Shown: positions 51,564 to 60,921 of the stretch, one piece after another
Layout: each line of letters opens with the position of its first letter
How positions within the stretch are numbered: position 1 is the stretch's first letter
DNA from: Maritalea porphyrae
Lineage (GTDB): Bacteria; Pseudomonadota; Alphaproteobacteria; Rhizobiales; Devosiaceae
NCBI RefSeq assembly: GCF_030159895.1
Contig: NZ_BSNI01000002.1
Coordinates: forward strand, 1,514,306-1,578,305
DNA: 64,000 nt
Direction: 5' to 3'
Program-made: the position numbers and the translations under genes
Notes under the pieces: generated by a model
Told to the model about the DNA's origin: nothing
The model's database searches: none
The model's input: only the letters and a program-made list of their open reading frames with translations

Positions 51564-52235
51564 ATGAAGATTCTTTTGATTGAAGATGATCGCGAAGCGG
51601 CCAACTATCTCATTCAAGCCTTGGATGAGGCAGGTCACGTTGCGCATCACGCTGCAGATGGCGAAACCGGATACGCCATGGCCAGCTCCATGGATTATGA
51701 CATCCTAATCGTTGATCGCATGTTGCCCCGCCGAGACGGGCTTTCAATTATTGAGTCGCTCCGGGCGGAAAATGACGAAACGCCCGCACTAATTCTCTCT
51801 GCACTAGGCGAGGTAGACGACCGCGTCACCGGTTTGCGGGCAGGGGGCGATGATTACCTCACAAAGCCTTACGCATTTTCTGAGTTGCTCGCGCGCATTG
51901 AAGTGCTGGCGCGGCGCTCCTCTCCGTCTGAAGCATCCACGGCTTACCAAGTTGGCGACTTAAGTCTTGATCGTTTGTCCCGCAATGTGGAACGAGAAGG
52001 TGAAAAAATCACCTTGCAGCCGCGCGAGTTTCGCCTACTTGAATATCTGATGAAACATGCCGGCCAAGTGGTGACGCGCACCATGTTGCTGGAAAATGTG
52101 TGGGACTATCACTTTGATCCACAAACCAACGTTATTGATGTGCACATGTCGCGCTTACGCACAAAAATTGATAAAGGGCGCAAGACCCAACTACTGCACA
52201 CCATTCGTGGTGCGGGATATATGATCCGTGCATAG
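51564..52235 (+). CDS. OmpR/CpxR-family response regulator
   Basis: Transcription factor of 223 residues. Receiver domain with EDD at 7-9, Asp51 (DILIVDRMLPRRDGL) and GGDDYLTKPYAFSELLARIE; winged helix with LQPREFRLLEYLMKHAGQVV, RTMLLENVWDYHFDPQTNVI and IHTIRGAGYMI-type ending. ATG 51564 is the only well-placed start (AAGAGG upstream). It overlaps the sensor kinase by eight bases; the pair lies between degP and glnE, an arrangement also met in rhizobia, where it may respond to envelope stress. Confidence 0.9.
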   Translation: MKILLIEDDREAANYLIQALDEAGHVAHHAADGETGYAMASSMDYDILIVDRMLPRRDGLSIIESLRAENDETPALILSALGEVDDRVTGLRAGGDDYLTKPYAFSELLARIEVLARRSSPSEASTAYQVGDLSLDRLSRNVEREGEKITLQPREFRLLEYLMKHAGQVVTRTMLLENVWDYHFDPQTNVIDVHMSRLRTKIDKGRKTQLLHTIRGAGYMIRA

Positions 52236-53622
52236 CTTCTGGCAACTTTGGCGAACCACCACATTTCGACTGACCGCGTTGCTTATTGCAATGTTTGTCG
52301 TCTTCGCCATTGCGATTTTGGCCTACATTGCCTTTCAAACCTCGATACTAATTCAGCGCCAACAGCTGCAAGCGATTGATAATGAAATCAGCCAGCTAAA
52401 TCGACAGTATCAACGACAGGGGATGCGCGGCCTAGCCATCGCATTGCAACGTTCGGCAAACAGACCTGGTCCGGGAATTTATTACATTTCTGATCCTGCG
52501 GGCACTGCAACTGCGGGCAATGTGCAGAGCATCCCAAATGACGTTTTGGAGAATCCGGGCACACACACCTTCAAATATGATCGCGGCGATGGTTTGAACG
52601 ATGATGATCCGAAGGCTCAAGGCGTCGCGCTGGTCAAAAGCTTTCATCTGCCAAACGGTTTTCGCCTCGTTGTGGGGCGCGATATTGTTGAACGACGAGG
52701 GTTTAGTGCCGCCATCTTCCAAGCGTTCGTTTGGGGCGTGGTTTGGATAATCCTGCTTTCCGTAGTGGTTGGCGTGGTTTCGGCCCGTTCCGTCCTCAAG
52801 CGCATTGATACTGTTTCCGACACGGCGCGCAAAATCATGTCCGGGTCCATGTCCGAACGCATACCGGTAACCAAGCGCAATGACGAATTCGACGGTCTCG
52901 CTACAAATTTGAACGCCATGCTTGAGCGTATTGAACAGTTGATGCAGGGCCTCAAAGAGGTCACAGACAATGTGGCGCACGATCTAAAAACGCCGCTCAC
53001 CAGACTTCGCAATAAAGTTGAAGGTGCACTTAAAGATGGCACGCCACCCGAAAAACAACGCGAGGCCCTGGAGACAACGATTGAAGAATGTGATCAGCTT
53101 ATCCGCACATTCAACGCGTTATTATTGATTGCGCGCGTTGAAGCGGGATCTCCTTCAAGTGCCTTCACTGAGATTGATCTATCCGATGTCATTGCCGACA
53201 TTTGCGAACTATATGAACCGGTTGCCGAAGATAGTGGAATCACGATTTCAACGAAAACCGCCAAGTTGCCTGCATTTAAAGGCAATAAGGAATTGATCGG
53301 TCAGGCGCTGGTGAACCTAGTTGAAAACGCCATCAAATATGCCACGGACGCGAAGGACGAACCAGCAATCACAATTGAATTGCGCGCCGAAGCGGGGAAC
53401 ACACTCATTGAAGTCGCCGACAATGGTGCAGGAATTCCAGAAGCTGAACGAAAGCGCGTGTTGGAACGGTTTGTGCGGTTGGAAAAGTCACGTTCAGAAC
53501 CTGGCTCAGGATTGGGCCTAAGCCTTGTCGCCGCCGTCGCGCGGTTGCATAAAGGAGAGATAGAGATTCTCGACAATCAGCCGGGTGCGCGCATTCGGCT
53601 CATTTTGCCAACGGAAAACTAA
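52228..53622 (+). CDS. HAMP-domain sensor histidine kinase
   Basis: Sensor of 464 residues. Helices at about 12-37 and 163-187 flank a periplasmic domain of about 125 residues; then a HAMP domain (SVLKRIDTVSDTARKIMSGS), dimerisation/phosphoacceptor His near residue 250 in VAHDLKTPLTRLRNK, N box LVNLVENAIKYAT, G1 VADNGAGI and G2 GSGLGLSLV. GTG start overlapping the regulator gene. The stop is followed directly by the glnE ATG, so all three may be co-transcribed. Confidence 0.9.
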   Translation: MHSFWQLWRTTTFRLTALLIAMFVVFAIAILAYIAFQTSILIQRQQLQAIDNEISQLNRQYQRQGMRGLAIALQRSANRPGPGIYYISDPAGTATAGNVQSIPNDVLENPGTHTFKYDRGDGLNDDDPKAQGVALVKSFHLPNGFRLVVGRDIVERRGFSAAIFQAFVWGVVWIILLSVVVGVVSARSVLKRIDTVSDTARKIMSGSMSERIPVTKRNDEFDGLATNLNAMLERIEQLMQGLKEVTDNVAHDLKTPLTRLRNKVEGALKDGTPPEKQREALETTIEECDQLIRTFNALLLIARVEAGSPSSAFTEIDLSDVIADICELYEPVAEDSGITISTKTAKLPAFKGNKELIGQALVNLVENAIKYATDAKDEPAITIELRAEAGNTLIEVADNGAGIPEAERKRVLERFVRLEKSRSEPGSGLGLSLVAAVARLHKGEIEILDNQPGARIRLILPTEN

Positions 53623-56505
53623 ATGCAATCACTTGCCAGTTATGTCCAATCGTTCAACTCATCATTTGGAAATGACATGGCATGGGAAGGGGCGCTTTCA
53701 AGTATTGAGGTGCCGCTGGAAAATCTGCAAAACTGCAAGGATAATCTGCGGCCGATCTTTGCCGCTGCGCCTTATCTTTTTGATTGCGCGCACACACATT
53801 TGTCATGGTTTGACAGTGCGCTAACTCGCCCCGTGGGCGACACAATTGCATCCATCCTTTCCGAAACAGAAGGCGCGGCATCGCTTGATCTCGATGAGCT
53901 GGGATTGCGGGCGCATTTGCGCCAACTCAAAGCAAAAATGGCGCTGATTTCCGCTGTTGCAGAGATCGTAGGCGCTTCGACCGCCAAAGATACAACAGAG
54001 TGGCTGGCTTTGTTTGCAGATAAAAGCTTGGATGCTGCTCTTGATTTTCTTGTTACGAACCGGTTCGCCGAACTAGGTGTTGAGCTTGATCCAGCATTTT
54101 CCGCTGCGCGGCAGTCTGGCCTAACGGTTCTGGCGCTCGGCAAGCATGGCGGTCTCGAACTCAACTATTCTTCTGACATTGACGTGGTGACGTTCTACGA
54201 TTTGACGCGCTCACCGATTGCTGACAATCCGCGTGTTGGCCGTATCTATGAAAAACTCGTGCGAGATCTTGCAGCCATCATGCAGGAACGCGATGAAAAC
54301 GGCTACGTCTTCCGCACGGACTTGCGCTTGCGTCCAGACCCGGGTTCAACTCCGGTTGCTATATCGACGGGCGCCGCACTTGCTTATTATGAATCGCGCG
54401 GCCAAAACTGGGAGCGCGCCGCCTGGATAAAGGCACGTCCATGCGCTGGCGATATCGAGGCAGGGGAGTTGTTCCTGAAAGAGTTGGCGCCGTTTATCTG
54501 GCGCAAGCACCTGGATTTCGCCACCATTGGCGACATCAAAACCATCAAACGACAAATCAACACCGCGAAAAACGTCGCTGGGCGCACGGTCCTTGGGCAC
54601 AATGTGAAGTTGGGCAGCGGCGGCATCCGTGAAATTGAGTTTTTCGCGCAAGTTCAACAACTGATTGCTGGCGGTCGTGACCCGTTGTTGCGCACACGTG
54701 CAACCTGCGACACTCTAAATGCATTGGCCGCCACAAATTGGATATCAGCCGACGTCGCACACGGATTGATCGACCGCTATTGGTTTCTGCGATCTGTTGA
54801 AAACCGCGTGCAAATGCTGAATGACGAACAGACTCATGTGCTGCCCGACACGGACCAACAGCTTGAACCGATTGTTGCGTTGTTGCCATTTGACGATGTC
54901 GAAACCTTCAAAACAGCTTATCGCGAATGCCTAGACGCGGTCGTTGAACACTATGGCGATCTGTTTATCGATGACGAAGAGGATGGGGAGCTCGATAATC
55001 TGGTGTTCACCGGTAGCGATGATGATCCCTCCACATGGACCAAATTGTCGGAAATCGGGTTCCAAGACCCTTCAGAGGCGATTAGGACCATCAAGCGGTG
55101 GCATTATGGCGGCTATGCAGCCACGCGCGCTGACAAAGCCCGTCAGACGCTCACAGCGCTAATTCCCAGCTTGTTGCGCAATATTTCCAATGCCCGAAAT
55201 GCAGACGAAGCGCTTCGACATTTCGACTTCTTCATTTCAAAGCTACCCGCAGGCGTTCAGCTTTTCGCGCTGTTGCATTCCAATCAACGTCTTCAGCAGG
55301 TTTTGATTGATTTTATGGCTGCGGCGCCGCGCATGACCGATGCAATTTTGCGTCGCGTACACATTGTTGATGGGCTAATCGATCCTGCCTTTTATGACGA
55401 AGTGCCTAGTGCGCAGACGATAGACACCCGTGCGCAAGAGTTTTTGGGCGAGGCGCGCTCTTATGAGGATTTAATCGATCGTGCGCGCATATTTGGACAA
55501 GAGCAGATATTCCTGATTAGCGCTGGCTTGGTCGCTGGAACCTTGAATGCGGAAGCCGCTGCAAAACAATATAGCGCATTGGCGGAAATTCTTCTCAACT
55601 GGGTGTTTGAAGCGGTTCGGCAAGAGTTTGAACGCAAATATGGGCAAGTGCCGGGCGCACAAGTTGCTTTGTTGGCCTTTGGCAAAATGGCCAGCCGCGA
55701 AATGAATGCGCAATCTGATCTGGATTTCATCCTGATCTATGACGCCCCTGAAGGTAGCGATGCTTCTGACGGTGAGAAACAACTGGCGACGTCACATTAT
55801 TTCATTCGATTGACCCAGCGTTTGGTTGCCGCTATTTCAGCACCAACGGCTGAGGGTGTGTTGTATGAGACCGATATGCGCTTGCGCCCATCTGGCAATG
55901 CGGGGCCCTTGGCTACCAGCTTGCGCGGGTTTTCTCGTTATCAGCGTGAAGACGCTTGGACTTGGGAGCATATGGCGCTCTCAAGAGCGCGCGTCGTACT
56001 CGCAGATGGTGATTTGGACGCGCGTATCAATAATGAAATCGCGAGCATCCTTAGTTCCCCCAGAGACCGTCAAAAGCTTGTGACCGATGTTCGTGAAATG
56101 CGCCAGCGTCTACTTGAAGAGCGGCCGCCAAAATCGGTTTGGGACATTAAGCTTGCGAATGGTGGCTTGATCGACCTTGAATTTATCGCTCAGTTTGGCC
56201 AGTTGGCCCATGGTCAAAAAATAGCAGCGCCACAGGTGCCACCAATAGAGGTGTTTCAAGCGCTGGAAAAAGCGAAGTTGATCGAAGACGCAGCGCGGCT
56301 GATTGAGACACATGCGCTTTACAATACAGTGCTGCAACTCACCGCCGCTTGCCAAAACGAAACAGTTAAAGTGGACAATTGGGGTGATGGCTTTGTCGAG
56401 TTGTTGACCCGAACGACTAACTTTCCAAGCCTAGATATGCTGCAGGATGAACTGGCACAGCGCCAAGAAAACTCGGCGTTGCGGTTTGACCAATTTGTCA
56501 AATAA
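53623..56505 (+). CDS. glnE: Bifunctional glutamine synthetase adenylyltransferase/adenylyl-removing enzyme
   Basis: Cytosolic nitrogen regulator of 960 residues that adenylylates and deadenylylates glutamine synthetase in response to PII and glutamine. Both nucleotidyltransferase domains are intact: GKHGGLELNYSSDIDVV with Asp185/Asp187 (N-terminal, removing activity) and LAFGKMASREMNAQSDLDFI near residues 684-703 (C-terminal, adenylylating). Each is followed by the family helical part (for example GGIREIEFFAQVQQLI). The ATG abuts the upstream sensor kinase stop. Length is typical of the family. Confidence 0.96.
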   Translation: MQSLASYVQSFNSSFGNDMAWEGALSSIEVPLENLQNCKDNLRPIFAAAPYLFDCAHTHLSWFDSALTRPVGDTIASILSETEGAASLDLDELGLRAHLRQLKAKMALISAVAEIVGASTAKDTTEWLALFADKSLDAALDFLVTNRFAELGVELDPAFSAARQSGLTVLALGKHGGLELNYSSDIDVVTFYDLTRSPIADNPRVGRIYEKLVRDLAAIMQERDENGYVFRTDLRLRPDPGSTPVAISTGAALAYYESRGQNWERAAWIKARPCAGDIEAGELFLKELAPFIWRKHLDFATIGDIKTIKRQINTAKNVAGRTVLGHNVKLGSGGIREIEFFAQVQQLIAGGRDPLLRTRATCDTLNALAATNWISADVAHGLIDRYWFLRSVENRVQMLNDEQTHVLPDTDQQLEPIVALLPFDDVETFKTAYRECLDAVVEHYGDLFIDDEEDGELDNLVFTGSDDDPSTWTKLSEIGFQDPSEAIRTIKRWHYGGYAATRADKARQTLTALIPSLLRNISNARNADEALRHFDFFISKLPAGVQLFALLHSNQRLQQVLIDFMAAAPRMTDAILRRVHIVDGLIDPAFYDEVPSAQTIDTRAQEFLGEARSYEDLIDRARIFGQEQIFLISAGLVAGTLNAEAAAKQYSALAEILLNWVFEAVRQEFERKYGQVPGAQVALLAFGKMASREMNAQSDLDFILIYDAPEGSDASDGEKQLATSHYFIRLTQRLVAAISAPTAEGVLYETDMRLRPSGNAGPLATSLRGFSRYQREDAWTWEHMALSRARVVLADGDLDARINNEIASILSSPRDRQKLVTDVREMRQRLLEERPPKSVWDIKLANGGLIDLEFIAQFGQLAHGQKIAAPQVPPIEVFQALEKAKLIEDAARLIETHALYNTVLQLTAACQNETVKVDNWGDGFVELLTRTTNFPSLDMLQDELAQRQENSALRFDQFVK

Positions 56506-56513
56506 AAGAATCG

Positions 56514-57956
56514 CTAAGCGGCTTTTTCTAAAGTGCTATCTGCAGTCTTTGTCGGCAACGTAATAGCGACGGTGGTACCGATGCCAGGGTTGCTGTCGAT
56601 CACCAAGGAGCCACCTGAAAGCTCCGCAATAGCGCGCGATGTTGCGATGCCGAGCCCAAGCCCATTATGCTCTTTGGAAAAGGCTGCTTCGCCTAAAATG
56701 AATGGTTGCGAAAGCAACTCAACTCGTTCTTTGGGCATGCCAATGCCGCTATCGGTAACTTCCAGAACCACACCGTCATTGCCGCACCAGCAGTTCAGCA
56801 CAATCGAGCCACCTTCTTGCGTAAAGCGGATTGCATTGTCGATCAGATTGTCGATCATCCGGCGCAGTAATGCAGGGTCTGCTTCCACATGACTTTCGCA
56901 AACATTCACTGCTTCTAGCTTCAGGCCGGCCCGCTTGGTTCGTGCCGCATGGCGGCGCAGGCTCTGCTGAACGAATTTGTACATTTCGACATCTTGGTTG
57001 TTCTGAACCGTTTCGCCGCCTTCAAGCTGCGCAAGATCCAGAATTGATGCGAAACTATCCAATAGGGCTTCGCCAGATCGTTTGATGTCCGCAATATAGT
57101 TGGCGTAGCGATTGTCGCCTAGCGGCCCGTATGGTTCGTGCTGAACTAAGTCTGCAAATCCAATGATGTGATTCAGCGGCGTGCGCATGTCGTGACTAAG
57201 GTGTGCGAGGAAGCTTGTTTTTGATCGGCTTGCGGCTTCAGCAGCGATTTTTTCGGCATGATATTGCTTTGCAAGCTCGCGATACTGTTGCTCTAGGTTT
57301 TTCTTATCCTGCGCTGCTTTGTGATGCTCGGTATTGTCCGTGATCACGGTCACAAAATGATGGTCTGGATCAGATATGTCCTCAATCCGGATTACTTTGT
57401 CATCTGCACATTTTGCCATGACCACGCGATGGTGTTCGTCATCTTTGCGCGCATCAAATGAAATTGGGTTTGCCGCTTCGGTCATAATCTCGGCATAGGG
57501 TGCGCCTTGCTCGGCCTTATTTGCATCCAAACCCATCAACTTGCGATAGGCTTTGTTGCACCACAACAGCTGAGCGTTCGCATCCCAATGGGCCAAGCCA
57601 TGTGGCATGTGCTCCAACGTGTCATGTAAAATACGTGGGGTCGTGTCTGCTTCTGCTTCGATCTTGTCAAGGCGGACCATCTGAATAAGTGCGATGGCGA
57701 AAATGATTGCCGCGATGGCGATTGCTGCGCGCGGTGCGATGTCCAAATTTTCCGAAAAGAAAATCGCCGCTGCAACAATTAACAGGGCGATGAGGATTTT
57801 CGTGGCGTCAAAAACTGTGTCACGCGAGGGCGGGTAAAGATCACGCCAAGATAAAATGCTGAGTGAAAATTTCTGATCTGCCGCTGGGTCAACCATCACA
57901 TTCTGTGATGCTCGGAATCCCTTATCAGCGCCGTCGGATTGCTCCGTCGTCAACAT
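56514..57956 (-). CDS. PAS sensor histidine kinase
   Basis: Kinase of 480 residues: two N-terminal membrane helices (about 48-66 and 71-90), a PAS domain (about 105-225, HDTLEHMPHGLAHWDANAQL, LWCNKAYRKLMGLD), a coiled coil, and a kinase core with His near 255 (AHLSHDMRTPLNHIIGFADL), N box NLIDNAIRFTQEG, G1 VTDSGIGM and G2 GLGLGIATSRA. No receiver domain. It converges with glnE, eight bases away, and is downstream of the pepN terminator on the minus strand, so it has its own promoter. No response regulator is adjacent; the signal is unknown. Confidence 0.88.
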   Translation of the reverse strand: MLTTEQSDGADKGFRASQNVMVDPAADQKFSLSILSWRDLYPPSRDTVFDATKILIALLIVAAAIFFSENLDIAPRAAIAIAAIIFAIALIQMVRLDKIEAEADTTPRILHDTLEHMPHGLAHWDANAQLLWCNKAYRKLMGLDANKAEQGAPYAEIMTEAANPISFDARKDDEHHRVVMAKCADDKVIRIEDISDPDHHFVTVITDNTEHHKAAQDKKNLEQQYRELAKQYHAEKIAAEAASRSKTSFLAHLSHDMRTPLNHIIGFADLVQHEPYGPLGDNRYANYIADIKRSGEALLDSFASILDLAQLEGGETVQNNQDVEMYKFVQQSLRRHAARTKRAGLKLEAVNVCESHVEADPALLRRMIDNLIDNAIRFTQEGGSIVLNCWCGNDGVVLEVTDSGIGMPKERVELLSQPFILGEAAFSKEHNGLGLGIATSRAIAELSGGSLVIDSNPGIGTTVAITLPTKTADSTLEKAA

Positions 57957-58028
57957 CTGTTTTCTCCAGTATCAAATAAAGCCCCCGCAAAGCATATTCG
58001 GCTCTGCTCGTTGCTAAGAGTTTGGATC

Positions 58029-58054
58029 AAAAAGGGGACTCCTGTCGAGCCCCC
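58029..58054 (-). terminator. Intrinsic terminator of pepN
   Basis: Read on the minus strand, GGGG-G-CTC (58054-58047) pairs with GAG-T-CCCC (58041-58034) around a five-base loop with one internal mismatch, followed by five T residues (58033-58029). It lies about 70 bases after the pepN stop. Confidence 0.8.
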
Positions 58055-58121
58055 AATTCATAACTTCTTAATGGTCTCAAAAAACTTTGAGTCTTTTGAA
58101 TCACTTAATGGGTAAAAAAAT

Positions 58122-60758
58122 TTACCCGGCCAAAGTGCGTTCCAAAATGTCTGAGCAATCAGGCGAAAGTTTCGGCGATTTTTGCAACGATTCAAGCGCT
58201 GATTTGGCCGCTTCTCTACGAATTGATTCGTAGTTCTTGAACGACCGGAAAAGCGTCAAAAGACGTGCCGCTAATTGTGGCGTGCGCGTATCGATGTCTG
58301 CGATCAAGTCAGCAACAAATTGGAAGCTTTCGCCATCCTTGCGCCCAAACTGCACTTGGTTGGCCGCAAAACCGCCAATCAGCGAGCGCACCCGGTTCGG
58401 GTTTTCAATGTTGAACTTCTCGTCGTTCATAAGCGATTTAACGCGATCAAGCGCCGCATCGTCTGGAATAATGGCGTTAAGGCTGAGCCATTTATCAAAC
58501 ACCAACACGCTATCGCAGTAATTGTCGCGGAAGTGCTGTAGCAACTCTGGCGCATTTGTATGGTTGGATGCCGCCAATGTCGCAAGCGCTGCGCGACGAT
58601 CCGTAACGTTGGTCGCAGCATGATATTGCGCAACGGCCACCTGACCGCCTTTATCTTCATCAGCCGCCAGCAACAGGCTCAAGCACTGGTTTTTCAATGC
58701 GCGGCGACCAGCTGAACGCGCGTCCGGCGAATAGTCGCCCTCTTCCACCAATGACTTGTAAGTTTGGGCCAACTCCGGCTCAATCTTTGCTGCGATGGCA
58801 GAAAGCGCCGTACGCCGTACATTGTAGATGCGTTCTGGATCTACATCTTGGCCAATATGCTCCGCCAACACATTTTGCGTCGGAAGGCTTAGGGCGAGGG
58901 CTTTAAACGCCTCATCAAGTGCGTTGTCTGTCAAAATTGAGCGGAACGCTTCCGCCAAAGCCGATAAATCCTCAGCCGTTGGGTCTTCGCCATTAAGTTT
59001 TGCGGCCGGAACAAGTATATCCAGCGCCACATTTTGTAGGCTGTCCCAGCGGTTGAATGGGTCTTTGTCCAAACGTGCAAGGTTTAGCTTATCCGCCATG
59101 GTGAGGTCCGAAACAACGCTCACAGGGGCAGAGAAATCTCGGAAGAGCGACAATGTGGGCTTGCTCGAAACGCCCTCAAACACGACCGTTTGTTTGGCTT
59201 GATCAAGGATCATCAAGTCGTCTTCAACTGTTGCGCCCGTCACGCTGTCCCAGCTCAAATCTTCGCCATTATCGGAGACCAAACCAAATCGAATTGGAAT
59301 GAACTTCGGGTCTTTGTGTTCATCGCCTGGAGTTGGCTTGTTCACTTGCTCCAGATTGATGGTCAGACGCTTGTTTTCACCATCATAACTATGCGTAACA
59401 TTGACCTCAGGACGGCCAGCGACGGTGTACCACTTTTGCAAATGCGAAAGGTCTTTGCCGCTCGCATCTTCAAAACACTTCACGAAATCTTCGATGATTG
59501 CCGCATCGCCATCGTGACGCTCGAGATAGATATCCATCCCTTTGCGGAACATGTCTTTGCCCAGATAAGTCTGGATCATGCGTACGATTGCCGCGCCTTT
59601 TACGTAAACAGTGGCGGTGTAGAAGTTGTTGATTTCTTTGAACTGATTTGGGCGAGGCGGGTGTGCCAATGGGCCAGAATCTTCTGCATATTGGTAAGCG
59701 CGTAGGTCGCGCGCATCCACAATGCGTTTCACCGCGCGTGAGCGCTCATCGCTTGTAAACTCTTCATCGCGGAAAACCGTCAGACCTTCCTTCAAGCAAA
59801 GCTGGAACCAATCACGGCAGGTGATGCGGTTGCCGGTCCAGTTGTGGAAATATTCGTGGGCAATAATCGCTTCGACTTTTTCATAATCATCGTCAGTCGC
59901 AGTCTGTGGATCAGCAAGAATGCAGCTGTCGTTGAAGATGTTGAGGCCCTTGTTTTCCATCGCGCCGAGATTGAAATCGGACACGGCAACAATGTTGAAA
60001 ACATCCAAGTCATATTCGCAACCAAATCGTTCTTCATCCCATTTCATGGAACGTTTCAAACTATCCATCGCCCAGTCGCATTGGCTTTCCTTGCCGTGTT
60101 CGACATAAATGGCGAGATCAACATTTTTGCCCGACATGGTGGTGAAGCTGTCTTCAATATGGGCAAGGTCACCCGCAACCATCGCAAAGAGATAAGAAGG
60201 TTTGGGATGCGGGTCGTGCCAAACTGCAAAGTGGCGATTGCCTTCAAGTTCGCCGCTTTCAACTGGGTTGCCGTTGGAGAGCAGCACTGGCGCCTGCGCT
60301 TTGTCCGCTTCCATACGCACGGTATATACCGACATCACGTCAGGGCGGTCGTAGGAATATGTAATCCGGCGAAACCCTTCGGCCTCACATTGGGTGCACC
60401 ACACGCCGCTGGAACGATAAAGACCTTCAAGCGCTTTGTTGGCTTCTGGTTTTACGCGCACAATGGTCGAAAGGGTAAATTCTTCCGGTGGTTTTTTGAC
60501 AATGAGGTGCTTTTCAGTCACCTCATACTCGTCTTCATCAAGCGCCCGCCCGTCAATTGCAACAGCAACCAAATCCATATGCTCGCCGTCAAGTTTAAGG
60601 GGTGTGCCCGGCGCAACGCCTTCGCGCAAACTAAAATCCAAGCGAGCCTTAATATCCATTTCATCAGGCGCAAACACCACGTCTAGTTCTGTGGTCGCAA
60701 GCACATAATCGCTTGGTTTATAGTCACTCATGTAAGTGGTGTTGTCGTCTTTAGCCAT
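58122..60758 (-). CDS. pepN: Aminopeptidase N (M1 family)
   Basis: Zinc metallopeptidase of 878 residues that removes N-terminal amino acids in the cytosol. The exopeptidase motif GAMEN is at 265-269; zinc ligands are His301 and His305 (HEYFHNW, with catalytic Glu302) and Glu324 (LKEGLTVF). The N-terminal saddle domain (TYSYDRPDVMSVYTVRMEAD) and the DUF3458-type C-terminal domains are complete, so the enzyme should be active. Length matches E. coli PepN. MAKDDNTTY at the start is plausible; ATG at residue 10 is the alternative. Transcribed away from the ABC transporter genes. Confidence 0.95.
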   Translation of the reverse strand: MAKDDNTTYMSDYKPSDYVLATTELDVVFAPDEMDIKARLDFSLREGVAPGTPLKLDGEHMDLVAVAIDGRALDEDEYEVTEKHLIVKKPPEEFTLSTIVRVKPEANKALEGLYRSSGVWCTQCEAEGFRRITYSYDRPDVMSVYTVRMEADKAQAPVLLSNGNPVESGELEGNRHFAVWHDPHPKPSYLFAMVAGDLAHIEDSFTTMSGKNVDLAIYVEHGKESQCDWAMDSLKRSMKWDEERFGCEYDLDVFNIVAVSDFNLGAMENKGLNIFNDSCILADPQTATDDDYEKVEAIIAHEYFHNWTGNRITCRDWFQLCLKEGLTVFRDEEFTSDERSRAVKRIVDARDLRAYQYAEDSGPLAHPPRPNQFKEINNFYTATVYVKGAAIVRMIQTYLGKDMFRKGMDIYLERHDGDAAIIEDFVKCFEDASGKDLSHLQKWYTVAGRPEVNVTHSYDGENKRLTINLEQVNKPTPGDEHKDPKFIPIRFGLVSDNGEDLSWDSVTGATVEDDLMILDQAKQTVVFEGVSSKPTLSLFRDFSAPVSVVSDLTMADKLNLARLDKDPFNRWDSLQNVALDILVPAAKLNGEDPTAEDLSALAEAFRSILTDNALDEAFKALALSLPTQNVLAEHIGQDVDPERIYNVRRTALSAIAAKIEPELAQTYKSLVEEGDYSPDARSAGRRALKNQCLSLLLAADEDKGGQVAVAQYHAATNVTDRRAALATLAASNHTNAPELLQHFRDNYCDSVLVFDKWLSLNAIIPDDAALDRVKSLMNDEKFNIENPNRVRSLIGGFAANQVQFGRKDGESFQFVADLIADIDTRTPQLAARLLTLFRSFKNYESIRREAAKSALESLQKSPKLSPDCSDILERTLAG

Positions 60759-60921
60759 GGTAAGCTGTTGTCCCCATTGTATTTTTGCGCCAGCTGATCG
60801 GCGATATAGTTTAAAAGTGAATTACTGTGGCAGAACCGCTACAGCCAAATCCGTCCACCGCATATAATCTGAAAGGCTGGTTGATTCAAACCAGCTTGCC
60901 AACCTTTTTTGCGTAATCGAC

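Noticed and set aside
59844-60686. 280-residue plus-strand frame opposite pepN
   Set aside because: Antisense to conserved M1 peptidase sequence; no domain or ribosome site.
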